From Purshia tridentata (Eukaryota > Streptophyta > Magnoliopsida > Rosales > Rosaceae): a stretch of 54,021 nucleotides of DNA. Location: contig QANT01004010.1 in NCBI GenBank assembly GCA_003254885.1, forward strand, positions 1 through 54,021, read 5' to 3'. The position numbers and the translations under genes were made by a program. A model generated the notes under the pieces. That model had not been told where the DNA came from. It was given only the letters and a program-made list of their open reading frames with translations, and ran no database searches. Positions 1 to 13,245 of the stretch are shown here, one piece after another. Position 1 is the stretch's first letter. The number at the start of each line of letters is the position of its first letter.

Positions 1-876
1 ATATTTTAGAGAATATAGAATATAAATTATATGGTGTATAGGGTTTAGTGTATAGATTATAAAGTAATAAAGAATATACTAATGTCATTTATTCATTATA
101 TTAATTTTATTTAATAGAATTTGCCTCCAGTGCGCATTATATTCATCTTATATCATATGAAACTTAAAATATGGTTTGGTTCCTTCAATATTTTTTTATA
201 AATGTAGTAGATAATATATTAAATAAGTATATGCTAAAATTTCATTTAAATTTTCCATTGTTTAATAGCAATTTCCGTAGTTTTTGTCTAAACCCTAGTG
301 AAATCGAAATTTGATCAAAATTTCCGCGGATACGGAAATTTAACTCCTTAAGTAATTGTCCCAATATATATTTGTGTTTTATCATCTCTCCCTAATGCAT
401 ATTCATTCAATTTCTATTGTTAATGTTGTGGCAAAACTTCTTGTCACATAAAGATGTGGTGGGCTTGAACCTAAATCTTTAGCACTATCCGGCCCAAGAT
501 TCTTATTGGGCTTGAACTGTTGTTATTTGTTTTTGTCTCCTTAGCCCATGACGACACGATCACAAGTCACACAACACTGTAGCGTAGTTGATTTCTTAAT
601 GAAAAGATTCGTTTTGAGGCTCGTTTTGTATTTTCCTATAATAAAAAGGAAGACTCTTGTCCCATCATTCGTAATCCATGCAAGGACAAACACGTAATTT
701 CGCGACTAACGATAACATTGCCACCCATTTCACATTCAATCAAACTCTCCCATCCAAGCTTCCACCAGCTGTCCCCAAACCACTGCATCTCTTCACAGTT
801 CACCACCTCATTACCGCCGCCACCCTGGTCTAAATTACCAAATCGCCCTTCATTTAATTTTTATAAATAAAATAAA
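1..876. promoter_or_regulatory. Upstream region of TPP2
   Basis: No coding region is recognisable here. The stretch is AT-rich. Several GGCCCA/TGGGCT-type motifs lie between about 465 and 550 (for example GGCCCAAG at 491-498 and TGGGCTTG near 507); such site-II-like motifs are common upstream of plant housekeeping genes. Two TATA-like boxes are visible: TATAATAAAA at 637-646 and TATAAATA at 862-869. The second lies only a few bases before the first possible TPP2 ATG (877), so which box is used decides which start codon ends up in the mRNA. The left edge may contain the end of a neighbouring intergenic region; nothing else is supported. Confidence 0.4.
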
Positions 877-3800
877 ATGATGCAAAACCCGTTAGTTTTG
901 TGCAAATTGCCGTATTTACCGTTGTCACGACTCCCACAGTCACTGCATCCGCCATTACTATCACTCATAATTAGACCGGAAAGGCTCAGCAGAGCAACAA
1001 GACCAAGACCAAGAGGGAGTGAGTGGATTGGTAATAGTAAAACAAGTGGAAGGGTTGGGGCAATGCCTTGCTCTGCAATTGGTGGTGGTGGTGATGGTAA
1101 CGGTTCTTTGCCTGGTTTCAAGCTGAACGAGTCCACCTTCTTGGCCTCCCTCATGCCTAAGAAAGAGATTGGCGCCGATCGATTCATCGAGGCTCATCCC
1201 AACTTCGATGGCCGTGGCGTTGTTATCGCTATATTCGGTATCTTAATCAGTTCTCTTATGTTTGCAAGGAAAGAAAACGACAAAGAAAATTAAAGAACAG
1301 ATAAATCTTCGAAACTGTTGTGTTCTCTTTGGTTTTTCAAATATGTTTGGTTTTAGTTTTTGAAATATTGTACAAGTCAACGTGATTGTGAAAATTAGCT
1401 CTGCTAGGCAATTAACAAGTTAAAAAAGAGTTGTGCTAGGCTTAATTAGTAAATTAAATTTAGGATTTAGTTGACAAAACAGAACGAACGAAGTATTTGA
1501 TTGAGTTTGTGAGTTGAGAAACTTAAGATGTTGAACTGAAACTGTGAATCAGATTCGGGTGTGGACCCAGCTGCTGCTGGATTACAAGTTACATCAGATG
1601 GAAAGCCAAAAATCCTAGATGTCCTTGATTGGTAACTACAGTTCTAACCTAGTTGAGCGTTAATTGGTATTATTTGAGCCTGAGATTTAATCTGACCACT
1701 TTTCTCTTTTTCAGCACTGGGAGTGGGGATGTCGATACTTCAAAGGTGGTGAAGGCCGATGAAAATGGTTGTATTCGTGGCGCTTCAGGTTAATTTCTTT
1801 ATATATATATATATAAATATATATATATATACTATGTGTTAATGCATATATGTGTTTCTCTTTATTATTGTTAAGAATTTCCACATTCTTTTTAAGCTTC
1901 TGCTTTTGATTGATCTTCTGCAAGTGTGGACGCTTTTTTAGCTTATTACAAAAGAACTATCTAATTGTGAACTAAGCTCTGTTTTAAAAATGCCATGCTT
2001 GGGCTTTAACGCAAAGTTTTATACAGGGGCATCTCTGTTGGTTGACTGTTCATGGAAAAATCCTTCTGGTGAATGGCATGTGGGTTATACATTGGTATAT
2101 GAGTTATTTACAGGCACATTGACTTATCGGTTGAAGGTAAACATTGACTTTATGATCCATTGGTTGATTTATGTTTGTAGCCTCTATCATCACGTCTGAT
2201 GTTAATGAACTAATTTTTCCTCTTCTTCGTTTATGTTTTCCTTGACAGAAAGAAAGAAAGAAAAAATGGGATGAATTAAGCCAAGAGGAAATTGCTAAGG
2301 CTGTTAAACGTCTTCATGAATTTGACCAGGTTGTTGAATATTCTGCTTCTTAATTTCTTGCATGCACATCTATATTATGTTACTGAAAGCACATAATACT
2401 CATTTACTCCACGTGTTGCTAATTTTAAGTAAGCTCGTAATTCTAGCTGTTTCACTCCTATATATGCTTAGCAGAGGTGGTCTCTTGTCAATATGCTTGC
2501 ACTGCGCTTTGTTTTTTATTTTATTTTATTTTTTATTTTTATTTTTTTAAATATGCTCGCATTGCGCTGCTCCTCCATATGTAATTTTTTATGTTACCAA
2601 AATACAATTTCCAGAAACACAGTAGAGTTGAGGATGTTAACTTGAAAAGGGTTCGGGAGGACCTGCAAGGCAGAGTTGATTACCTACAGAAGCAAGCTGA
2701 CGTGAGTGCCAAATATTTAATTTTTTAATTTTGTATATTTCCCTTCAACTCTTAAAGGTATTAATTTTATATTTCCTAGAGCTATGATGACAAAGGACCT
2801 GTCATAGATGCTGTTGTATGGCATGATGGAGAAGTATGGAGGGTTGCCCTTGATACACAGACTCTTGAGGATGACCCAGATTGTGGAAAACTTGCTGATT
2901 TTGTGCCCCTAACTAATTATAGGTATGCTTGATTTGGTTTCTAGTGGCAGTTTTATCGAAGTATATTGATGCTGAGGCAAAAAAATGATATATACTTGAG
3001 CGTTTATCATTGATATAGTTATTTTTGTTTATATGAAGCTGGTATATGACACTGTCAATGTTGCAACTTTAAGCACTAATGATGCTTTGAATAAAACAGT
3101 TTCTTGTCTGAATTTTTTTTTTTTTCTGTGTTTTAAATTCTGGTTTGTAAAGTTGTTCATGCTTGGTGTTGTGATCATGGATTGATCTGATTTTTTTAAA
3201 TTAATTCTATATAAAATTTCTAACAGGATAGAACGGAAATATGGTGTGTTTAGCAAATTAGATGCCTGCACATTTGTTGTTAATGTGTACGATGAAGGGA
3301 ATATCTTAAGTATTGTAACAGATTGCTCTCCCCATGGCACTCATGTTGCTGGTATCACATCTGCTTTCCACCCGAAGGTACTATTGTATAAGTTTATCAA
3401 TTTTCTGCACTTTTCTCAGTGGTAAGACATTATACTTATGATACATATGTTTGTTCTTAGGAGCCCCTGTTGAATGGAGTTGCACCCGGAGCACAGTTAA
3501 TATCTTGTAAAATTGGAGATGCACGCTTAGGTTCAATGGAGACGGGAACTGGTTTGACTCGAGCTTTGATTGCTGCTGTGGAGGTGCTTTAAAATTCAAT
3601 CATTTGTGTTAACATTCTGCGATAATCAGCATTTGGACTGCGTCCAAGTCTTGTTTTGGTGTTTATTGTTATGCTACTAGTGTTCATGGAAATTCCAATG
3701 CATGGTATAAATTAGTATAATGATGTTATTTATGCAATGTTTCTGCAGCATAAATGTGATCTAATCAACATGAGTTATGGAGAACCTACATTACTACCAG

Positions 3801-6800
3801 ACTATGGGCGCTTTGTTGACCTTGTTAATGAGGTATCATTTCTGAGTTTGTAATTGTGTCTCTGGTAATTGCTTAATGTTCTTCTCATTTATCTTTCATG
3901 CTCACAAATATGCTGCAATCTTCTCATTAATGTTAAAACTAGGTTGTGAACAAGCACCGTCTGATATTTGTGAGTAGTGCTGGAAATAGTGGGCCAGCAT
4001 TGAGCACTGTCGGAGCACCTGGTGGTACCACATCAAGCATTATAGGAGTTGGTGCATATGTCTCTCCTACAATGGCTGCTGGTGCTCACTGTGTAGTTGA
4101 AGCCCCCAATGAAGGTCTTGAGTACACATGGTATGTTAGTTTTGCATTTAAACATGAGTTCCCTCCCCCGGCTTCCTTTATGTTGCTCTTCTGGTTTTAT
4201 CACAGGTTATGCTTAAATGCAGGTCTAGCCGAGGACCAACCGCCGATGGAGATCTTGGTGTCTGTATAAGTGCTCCTGGTGCAGCTGTTGCCCCTGTTCC
4301 TACATGGACTCTTCAACGACGCATGCTCATGAATGGAACATCAATGGCATCTCCATCTGCATGTGGGGGAATTGCATTGCTTATAAGTGCAATGAAGGTA
4401 CATCTCTTATGTATTAGTAGTCTTGTTTATGGCTTTTTTGACATGCTTAGTACAAATCCATGTTTTGCGGTGTAACTTCTTAAATCTATTGTTTTCTCAG
4501 GCTGAAGGTATTCCTGTGAGTCCATACAGTGTAAGGAAGGCTCTTGAAAATACATCTGTTCCTGTAGGCAGTTTGCCAGAAGATAAATTATCAAGTGGAC
4601 AAGGGCTTATGCAAGTTGAAAAGTTAGATTTCTTGATCTAGTCCTTCACTTCTTCCTAGTTCCTACTACAGATTTTTTTAGAAATATCTTGATTATTTAT
4701 TGATTATCAGGGCACATGAATATCTAAAGCAGACCCAGGATGTACCATGTGTTTGGTATCAAATAAAGATAAATCAGTCTGGTAAATCAAGTAAGTTAAG
4801 CCCACTCCTGCTTTCATTTCCCTCACTCTTTGTTGACAAGCACAAAATTTATGGTGCCTCACTATTATGCGCCCATTGACGTTGCACATTTCCATAAATT
4901 TTTGCATGGTAATTCCTATTTTCTTGCATGATGATATAATAGTCTGCCATTGACTGTGGTGCATTTCAATGGCAGCTCCTACATCACGAGGCATCTACTT
5001 AAGGGAGGCTTGTGCCTGCCAACAATCTACCGAGGTTAGATTAGTTATTGATTTGCTAGACTTTCGTGATATGGCTAAATATTTTTTAAAATTTATACCA
5101 GTTTTCTAGAACATTCAGAGGTAAATTATTTTCTCATTGGGAAATATTTTAAGCTATGCTTTCGGCTGCATTGTTGCCCTTAACATGGTCAGCTATTATG
5201 CTTATGATTACCCCTGAGAAGCCACAAGATTTCTTTTTGTAAAACGTTGTTATCACTCTGAGGTTGTACATGATTTTGTTTCATCATGCAATTGTTTTAT
5301 AATGTACTGTTACCAGCTGCAGCTTGATCTGTGATGCTATTTCACAGTTAAGTCTTTTATTCATATGCTTAAATAATGACTTTTTTTATTGATGTTCATA
5401 CTTTTTGGGTTGCCTCCCATGTATTATAAGGTTCATATGCTTTTTATTTAAAATTTCTAAGAGTAGCTTCTGCAAATTATCTTTGCACCTGCCAATTCTA
5501 CAATAGCTAAAGTAGTGTTGTTAACAGTGGACAGTGCAAATTGAACCAAAATTTCATGAAGGTGCAAGTAACTTAGAAGAATTGGTTCCTTTTGAGGAAT
5601 GTATCGAGTTGCATTCCAGTGGGAAGACAGTTCTAAGGGCTCCTGAGTTTCTGTTTCTTACTCATAATGGCCGTAGCTTCAAGTTAGTTAGCACTACTTT
5701 AATATGCTTTTTTGTTATTCATCTGTATCTATGGTAACTTTTTTCTATTCCATTTTTTTAACAGTTCTCTTTTCCTTTTTTCAGCATAGTTGTGGATCCT
5801 ACCAACCTTAGTGAAGGTCTGCACTATTATGAACTATATGGTCTTGATTGTAAAGCACCTTGGCGTGGCCCTCTTTTCCGAATTCCAGTTACTATAACAA
5901 AGCCTATGGTTGTGAAAAATCGACCACCACTGCATTCATTTTCTAAGATGTCATTTTTGCCAGGTGTGGGCAGTGTTAGTTTTCTTAGATATGTTTTTTT
6001 TTTTTTTTTCAATTGGCTAGTATTTTTTTGGTCTTCATTCTTTGATAGTGACAATTCCTTCTCTTGTTGACGGAACATTACTTTATTAGGCCACATAGAA
6101 AGGAGATTTATAGAAGTACCTCTTAGTGCTACATGGGTTGAAGCAACCATACAAACATCAGGATTTGATACAACACGAAGATTTTTTGTTGACGCTGTTC
6201 AGGTACAATATATGCATTTAAGAATTATATCAGACTATTTATGTCTGCTCTAACGTGTTTTCAATGTCCAGCTTTGTCCGTTGAAAAGACCTTGTAAATG
6301 GGAGAGTGTTGTAACATTCTCTTCTCCTGCTGCCAAAAGCTTTTCATTTCCTGTTGTGGGTGGTCAAACAATGGAATTAGCTATAGCTCAGTTTTGGTCA
6401 AGTGGCATAGGAAGCCATGAAACGACTATTGTGGAGTTTGAGGTATGCTGTTCATAAGTTTTAAGTCTATAAATGTAGTTTTATTGTCAGTAAAGTCTTT
6501 TGGAGTCATGTAAACATTTGATGTAATGATGAACTTCATTGGAGAGCCTTACATGTGGATTTTTTACATGACCTTTTTAGATTGTGTTTCATGGGATTAA
6601 TGTTAATAAAGAGGAAGTTGTACTTGATGGAAGTGAGGCACCAGTCAGGATTGAAGCTGAAGCTCTATTGGCATCTGAGAAACTTGCACCGGCTGCTGTT
6701 CTAAACAAGGTGAAATTTCTCCTCTAGCATAGGTGATGGTGGCCATATATTTTCTTCATTAACTTCTTGGTACCTTTGTGTTTTAATATAGTATCTTTTC

Positions 6801-9800
6801 CCTTGAGTTATATTTGCAGATAAGAATTCCATATCGACCGGTCGAGGCTAAACTTTGTCCACTTCCAACAGATCGTGACAAACTACCCTCAGAAAAACGT
6901 ATTCTGGCACTGACATTAACGTGAGTTATGGTCTGTTGTTAATTAATTGGCTATACCTTTTGTATTATAATAATCTACGTTTACTATTCTGGTTCTTGCA
7001 GTTACAAGTTCAAATTGGAAGATGGAGCTGAAGTAAAACCTCAAGTTCCATTACTTAACACTCGCATATATGATACTAAATTTGAGTCTCAGTTTTATAT
7101 GATCTCTGATGCAAACAAGGTACCTTTAAGTTTTATTTCTTTGTTATATGAAATTTTAAGTTGATTGTTACTTGAGGGAAGTTAGGGGTACAATCTTCCC
7201 CAAATATTAATTGTTTGCTGTAAGTAAACTTTTACTTCACTTATTATGTATACTTGTTGTACTATTAATGCTTTGGCAGTTGAATATACTTTTCTCTTAT
7301 AATTCCTTACTTTTTCCCTTTACCAATCATAGCGTATATTTGCAATGGGTGAAGCCTATCCCAAATTCTCAAAACTACCCAAGGGAGAATACAATTTACA
7401 GCTTTACCTAAGGTAAGGTCCGTTTTTGAGAGAACACAACCAGTATAACTGCAAATTTTGTTATTTCCTTGCTGAAGTTGTAGTGAATTTAGACTTATTT
7501 ATGCTACAAGAATTTAGCATTCAATTCCCATAGGGTTTAATGCCATTTTGCTCCCTAGACTATTATGCTTGTATCAATTTACTCCCCAAACTTTTAATTT
7601 GGAAAATTAAAAACTCTTGACTTTTTCAATTTTGCCATTGAGGACTTTTCCGTCAATTTACACATTTTCCATTCAAATTTTTGTTTTCATAGCACCATGT
7701 GCCAATCACGTGTGGTCTTGTTTTAGGGAAAAATGGTCCCTTCCATTTAAACGTTACCATTTTTCCCTCATGCACCCTTTTTCCTCTTTCATTTCCCGTT
7801 AAATTTGAGTGAAAAATGTATAAATTGACGGAAAGTTCTCAAGTGGCAAAATTGAAAATGTCAGTCTTTAATTTTTCAAATTAGAAGGCTGGAGAGGTAA
7901 TTGATACTGATACGAGTGTAATAGTATGGGGAGCAAAATGACATTAATCCCATTCCCATATTAAATTTATAAAAGATTTTTTCTGAAGAGTACTGAATGC
8001 CACTACTTGGTTTTGAAATTATCTTAATTTGAGTGTATTAGCAATTGTTTGCCAGCATGAAAATAGGGACAAATAAGTTCTTCATTAAATTAAAGAAAAT
8101 TCTTACTACTCAAAATTCATCTAATATGACATGTTTCAACCTCAGACACGACAATGTGCAATATTTGGAAAAAATGAAGCAGCTGGTGTTGTTCATTGAG
8201 AGAAAATTGGAAGAGAAGGTAGAGTGTCATCTCTTAAATGATCAATTAGATAATCTGAATAAATGCTTTGAGATCATGGTTTGAGAACTTGAATTTCAGA
8301 ATTTGCATTACATTGGAACAAGTGATGTATTTTTCTTAATAACGATTCCTGTTGAATCAGATTTATAATATTTATACCCCTGAATGATCAGTTCAAATCA
8401 AGGTGTCATTTTTACAAGCTGTATCCTGTGATCAATGAGTCTATGTTTCATTACCTTTTAAAATTCTCCTCTGGGGTCTCTTATAAATCAGGATGTTATC
8501 CGGTTGAGCTTTTTCTCCCAACCTGATGGCCCATTGATGGGAAATGGTGCTTACAAGTCCTCGGTTTTAGTTCCAGGGTATGCAACTGGGTAATTTGTTC
8601 CTGTTGTTTAATGTCATTTTGTAATGATATTTAACTTATTGGAATTTTGGTAGGAAAAAAGAAGCAATTTATTTAGGCCCACCATCCAAAGACAAGCTCC
8701 TAAAGGTATTGTTCTGTTTTCTATTTTAGTTTTTTTTTATGTTTTTCCTGACAATGTTTAATACTTTTTATAAAATTTCTGTAGTTTTCTCCACAAGGAT
8801 CTGTTTTGCTTGGAGCGATCTCATATGGGAAGCTATCATATGCTGAAAAGAGAGAGGGGAACAATCCTCTAAAGAACCCTGTGTCTCATCAGATTTCTTA
8901 TATAGTGCCACCAAATAAGGTTTACATATATGCTGCCTTGTGTAATTTTCCCATAGTCTAAGACAGCTGTGCTAATGTGACCAGCTGAGCTTTGGTTAGA
9001 TATACCATTGTGCTTGTTATTTAACCTATAAAACCATTATGTATAAACAGTTTCATTACAATACTTTTACAGATGGATGAGGACAAAGGAAAAGGTTCTT
9101 CCACTTGCACCAAGGCTGTTTCTGAGCGATTACAAGAAGAGGTATGTAAGGCACATGAGAATACTGTTTCTCCGTCTGATCTGGAGGCATCAGTCTTTTA
9201 TGCAGGTTTTCCTTACCATTCGAGATACTGATACTTACTGTTGGTACTTTGTGAATCAGGTTCGAGATGCAAAGATTAAAGTTCTTGCAAGCTTCAAACA
9301 AAACAATGATGAAGATTGCTCAGAGTGGAAACAATTATCTGTCTCTCTTAAGGTTAGAGTTCATTTTGTTTGTCCTTTAATCTAAGATACCATTAAGATT
9401 CTAAGAAACTATTTTCCGAAACTACATGGAAACACATATTTGGTTTATAACTGAGCATCTGCTTTTTAAGTATGTTAGGAATTAGCCATTGTGGATTTAC
9501 CATTTTACTCTTGAAGTTTTTGTAGCATGTATAAGTCACTATCGTGTACTTTTTGTTTCTCTGTGCAGTCTGAATACCCAAAACACACTCCACTGCTTGC
9601 AAAGATTTTGGAAGGTTTGCTTTCTCGAAGCAATGTCGAGGACAAAGCACGCCATTACAAAGAGGTAGTTAGTACAACCATATGGTCAAGAGCAATGTAG
9701 CTTTTAAATTGTTTTTCCCCTTGCAAGTGATGAGATATAATTCTTCCCCCTGTTAATTTGTGATTCCTTCATCAAATGTTTGGATGGGTTCTGGGGATGA

Positions 9801-11919
9801 AATATATGTTATAAGTGGATCTTTTGTGGCTGTAAGTGTGCACAGTGCTGCAAGAAACAGTGTTAAAAGAAGATTGAAAAAGAAAGTGTAATAAGAAGGA
9901 ATAGTTCTTTCAAAGTGTTCATCAACAGATAAACTGTACATAAGCTTGAAGTTAGCTTCTGCTGGGCCACAAACATGCCTAGTAGGCTAGTACTAGGTAT
10001 TAGGATTCTGAAAGGGTTGGTGGTGGGGATTCTCAGAAGGGATATATTGGACAAAGTTGGTGGTGGGGATTCTCAAAAGGGATATATTGGACAAATTATA
10101 ATGGGTTCATGTGATTGTGTACATTCAATCCTAACAATGTATTTCTCTTTAACTTAACCTTATAAGGTAAATATATGGTGTGATGCACTCCCACCTGGTT
10201 ACATGGTATCTGTCACCTCCTATTATTTGATGTAATTTGATAGACCATAATGAAATAAAAAATTTCATTAATACACTTAATTATTTTCCACTTGATAACT
10301 GTTAGTTTCTAAGCCACAGATAATTTACTCCGCCATAGCTGAGTTCCTGATTGTTATGGTTTATGTATTGTATGATTTATTTGATGATGAAATCAATATT
10401 GGGGAAATTGGATCTTCCCATGCATGGATTACCCTCGTCTTTCTCCATTACTTTTTTCAAGACATATGATGGGCTAGTTCTACCCTTTTCTGCCTTGCAG
10501 GTTATTGATGCGGCAAATGAGGTTATTGATAGTGTTGACAGAGATGAGCTAGCAAAATTTTTTGCATTTAGAAGTGATCCTGATGATGAGGAGGCAGAGG
10601 TGTGCATCCATGTCATCAAATTATTCTTTCTATTTGAATTTTTTATAATAATTAATATTTATTCTTGTTACAGAAAATTAAAAAGAAAATGGAGACAGCC
10701 CTTGATCAGCTAGCAGAGGCATTGTACCAGAAAGGACTAGCACTGGCAGAGATTGAATCTTTGCAGGTTGGAACAGTTAATTTCTGTTTTGCATTAATTC
10801 ATAGTTTTGTTTTATAATTGTAGTACTTCTGCATTTTTAACAATTTTGGTGTACTAATACGCCGTATGCATGCTTTTGCAAAAATATGTTAAAGTTTCAT
10901 GTCAGATTTATTTTCAAATTGTTCTGTCTGTGATAGTACAATTTTCAAATTGTACCTTTGATTAATGTAAAGCTTGTTTATTTCAGAATAAGGTTACCTC
11001 ATTCTCTATTAACGCAGAGAGAAAGCACTTTCTTTATCCCATAAACATTACTTAGTTGTGTGTTACTGTCAATTTACTTCTTATACCCATTTCTTTCATT
11101 ATTATCGTTGCAGGGTGACAAACCTTCACCTTTAGGGGTAATTGAAGGTGCAAAAGAGGCAGACAAGACTGATGATCAGTCTGGACCAGGCTCTGGTGTC
11201 CAGTCCGATTTATTTGAAGAAAACTTCAAAGAACTTAGGAGCTGGGTTGAAGTGAATTCTTCTAAATATGGAACCCTCTCAGTAATACGTGAGAAACGCA
11301 ATGGAAGGCTTGGAACAGCACTGAAGGTAAATTTTTCCTTCTTACCCTTTTAAACTTAAGCATACTGCAGCATGCCTAATCCCACAATAGTTCCCTGGAG
11401 CATGAGTCGGTAGATGTCAGTGGTATCATTTGCAGTTCTTTATTGTTATTATTATTATTATTTTCTAGTAGGCTTTGTTGATTAACCCTTTTTAAGTAAT
11501 CTTAGCGTAGGCCAATGCAATTAACACATTAATGTAACAAGTCCCAAACCGGTAAAACTGGAAAAGAATAGGAAAACTTAAGAAACATACAAAAAGTGAT
11601 CTTCCATTCAGTTGTAGCTTTGAAGTTCATACCGTAAGGTTTGTTTTTCCTTTGCACGGAAATGATTGCTAGAGAGAGACATCGTTGTTATGTTTAAAAA
11701 CATCTTTCGGTTACTATTTCCAGTGAATTGGTCCTTTAACCTGATCACTTACAAGTGCAGGTTTTGAATGACATAATTCAAGAAGATGGGGAGCCCCCGA
11801 AGAAGAAGTACTATGAATTAAAGCTCTCTTTGCTGGATGAGATCGGTTGGCAACATTTGGCGACACATGAGAGACAGTGGATGTATGTGCGCTTTCCGGC
11901 AAATTTACCTCTTTTCTAG
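877..11919 (+). CDS. TPP2: Tripeptidyl-peptidase II (subtilisin-like serine protease, S8 family)
   Basis: Giant cytosolic serine peptidase that removes tripeptides from N termini downstream of the proteasome. I trace 34 exons: 877/1063-1237, 1553-1631, 1715-1788, 2027-2136, 2249-2329, 2615-2701, 2780-2922, 3227-3377, 3461-3583, 3749-3832, 3943-4130, 4223-4397, 4501-4622, 4711-4790, 4976-5034, 5528-5682, 5785-5963, 6090-6202, 6272-6442, 6581-6709, 6820-6920, 7002-7119, 7333-7412, 8146-8218, 8492-8577, 8654-8705, 8785-8919, 9073-9141, 9260-9352, 9569-9664, 10501-10599, 10674-10766, 11114-11326, 11761-11919. They give 1,376 aa from ATG 877 or 1,314 aa from ATG 1063, without an internal stop. Numbered from ATG 1063, the catalytic set is Asp59 (FDSGVD), His286 (SPHGTHVAG), oxyanion Asn384 (SSAGNSGP) and Ser472 (NGTSMASPS). 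The long TPP2-specific C-terminal region follows. The extra 62 N-terminal residues are Arg/Ser/Pro/Leu-rich and acid-poor, like a transit peptide. The family call is firm; the start is open. Confidence 0.95.
7533..7951. mobile_element. Foldback MITE in a TPP2 intron, 9-bp target duplication (Mutator-like)
   Basis: A 419-bp element sits in the 733-bp intron between TPP2 exons 23 and 24. The left end (GGGTTTAATGCCATTTTGCT, from 7533) is the near-perfect inverted complement of the right end, which finishes ATGACATTAATCCC at 7951. The arms stay complementary for roughly 150 bp each. A perfect 9-bp direct repeat, ATTCCCATA, flanks the element at 7524-7532 and 7952-7960. Terminal GGG...CCC, long inverted arms, no coding capacity and a 9-bp target duplication fit a non-autonomous Mutator-like (MULE) MITE. 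The splice sites on both sides appear intact. Confidence 0.85.
10016..10095. repeat. 40-bp tandem duplication in TPP2 intron 30
   Basis: Two adjacent 40-bp copies (10016-10055 and 10056-10095) begin GTTGGTGGTGGGGATTCTCA and differ at one visible position (CAGAAGG versus CAAAAGG). They lie in the 836-bp intron between the exons ending at 9664 and starting at 10501. The near identity suggests a recent duplication. No function is implied. Confidence 0.85.
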
Positions 11920-13245
11920 GCTTTGCTTTGTTTGAGAAGGTTAACGAAATTTGAATAACTATACCACAATGACAGATTGTGGTGCTTGGCCCTGTTTACT
12001 AGTTCGACTGCCCAAATGCCTTCGAACATTTAATAAGAAATTTTTCTTGCACTCTAGTGGGAGAAATAAAAATTACTCATTTTCGAATATTTCACGAGCC
12101 ATCATCGATTCATTACTTTCTGGCAATGAAAAATACTTGAATGCAACTTTTCATTCTTCTTTGAAAAGGGTTTCATGATTGGCTTTGAACTGAGCCATAA
12201 CACGATTTCAATTCCTCATCGAGCATTGCTATGCATTGCTATAACACGATTTCATATTTTTCAGTCACCGAATTAAAGTCCTCTGTTTTCTTGTGTGGGT
12301 AAATATCAAATGATTGTGAATTTGAACAGAGCCGAATTCAGACATGTAAGACCAGCAAGTCAGCAACCACGTTACTGAGGCTTTATTATTGCCTCAAAAA
12401 TTGGAATCTCACTTTGGATATAGCTAGCAAGGCCAACGTATATATGCTCATCCAGCTGCTTTTTAATTATATATATTTTATATAATTGATTATAAGTTGA
12501 TTCTGCAAGATGAGCAAGGTGCAAGGGCGTTGTTTACTTGAGAATTGACATCATGTTTGCGAGCTACAACATTAACAATAGAAATCAAATAGGGAATATA
12601 AAGGAAGATAATTATGTAAAAATATTAATTTATTGACCGGGTCACGCATATATGCATGGATGCGTAATTTATCAGCAAAACCACTCATAGCACAAAGCAA
12701 CCAAGTTGGTCCTCATCAAGGCGGGTAAGACATGTTTAATGCTTAAATAGCCACATCCTAAATACCCAATCTGCCCTTTTTGGTCAAATTCATTTCCTTT
12801 TAGCTTTGAACTTTGAAGTTAGATGCCTTTAAAATTCAAAATCTCTAAATAATATGGTTCATAAATGGAAAAATTCGTTTTCCTTTTTTAGGCTTATTAA
12901 TTTATATATGGATGAATAGTTGCACGCCTCTCCATCCTTTAGCTTAATTAGTTCAACTCTTTCGACTAACAAATTAATGAAATTGTAGATTTTATTATTA
13001 TTTATTCCGATGGATTGCACAAGACACGAAAAGTACTTGAAACTTGAAAGAATCTTTAACGAAAATATATAAATTAAATGGCAGTGAGTAATGGTAAAAG
13101 ATATAGGCATCTTAATTAAAAAAAGAAAGAAGAAAAGAATATAGGCATCTACTTTTAGGCTAAGCACATGGATCCAAATCCTCTGCTTGCTTTTTGTTTA
13201 GAAGCTATAGCCTATACATAAAACACTAAGAGCCATACCTAAAGC
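11920..13245. other. Intergenic region between TPP2 and CYP715 (convergent 3' ends)
   Basis: No gene is supported here. The stretch should hold the TPP2 3' UTR and, at the right end, the 3' UTR of the oppositely oriented P450 gene. It is AT-rich, with no coding pattern beyond short chance ORFs and no clear inverted or tandem repeat. Confidence 0.5.

Noticed and set aside
861..1197. Minus-strand ORFs over TPP2 exon 1
   Set aside because: They overlap the first TPP2 exon in opposite orientation, and their low-complexity Pro/Thr/Ser composition comes from the coding strand.
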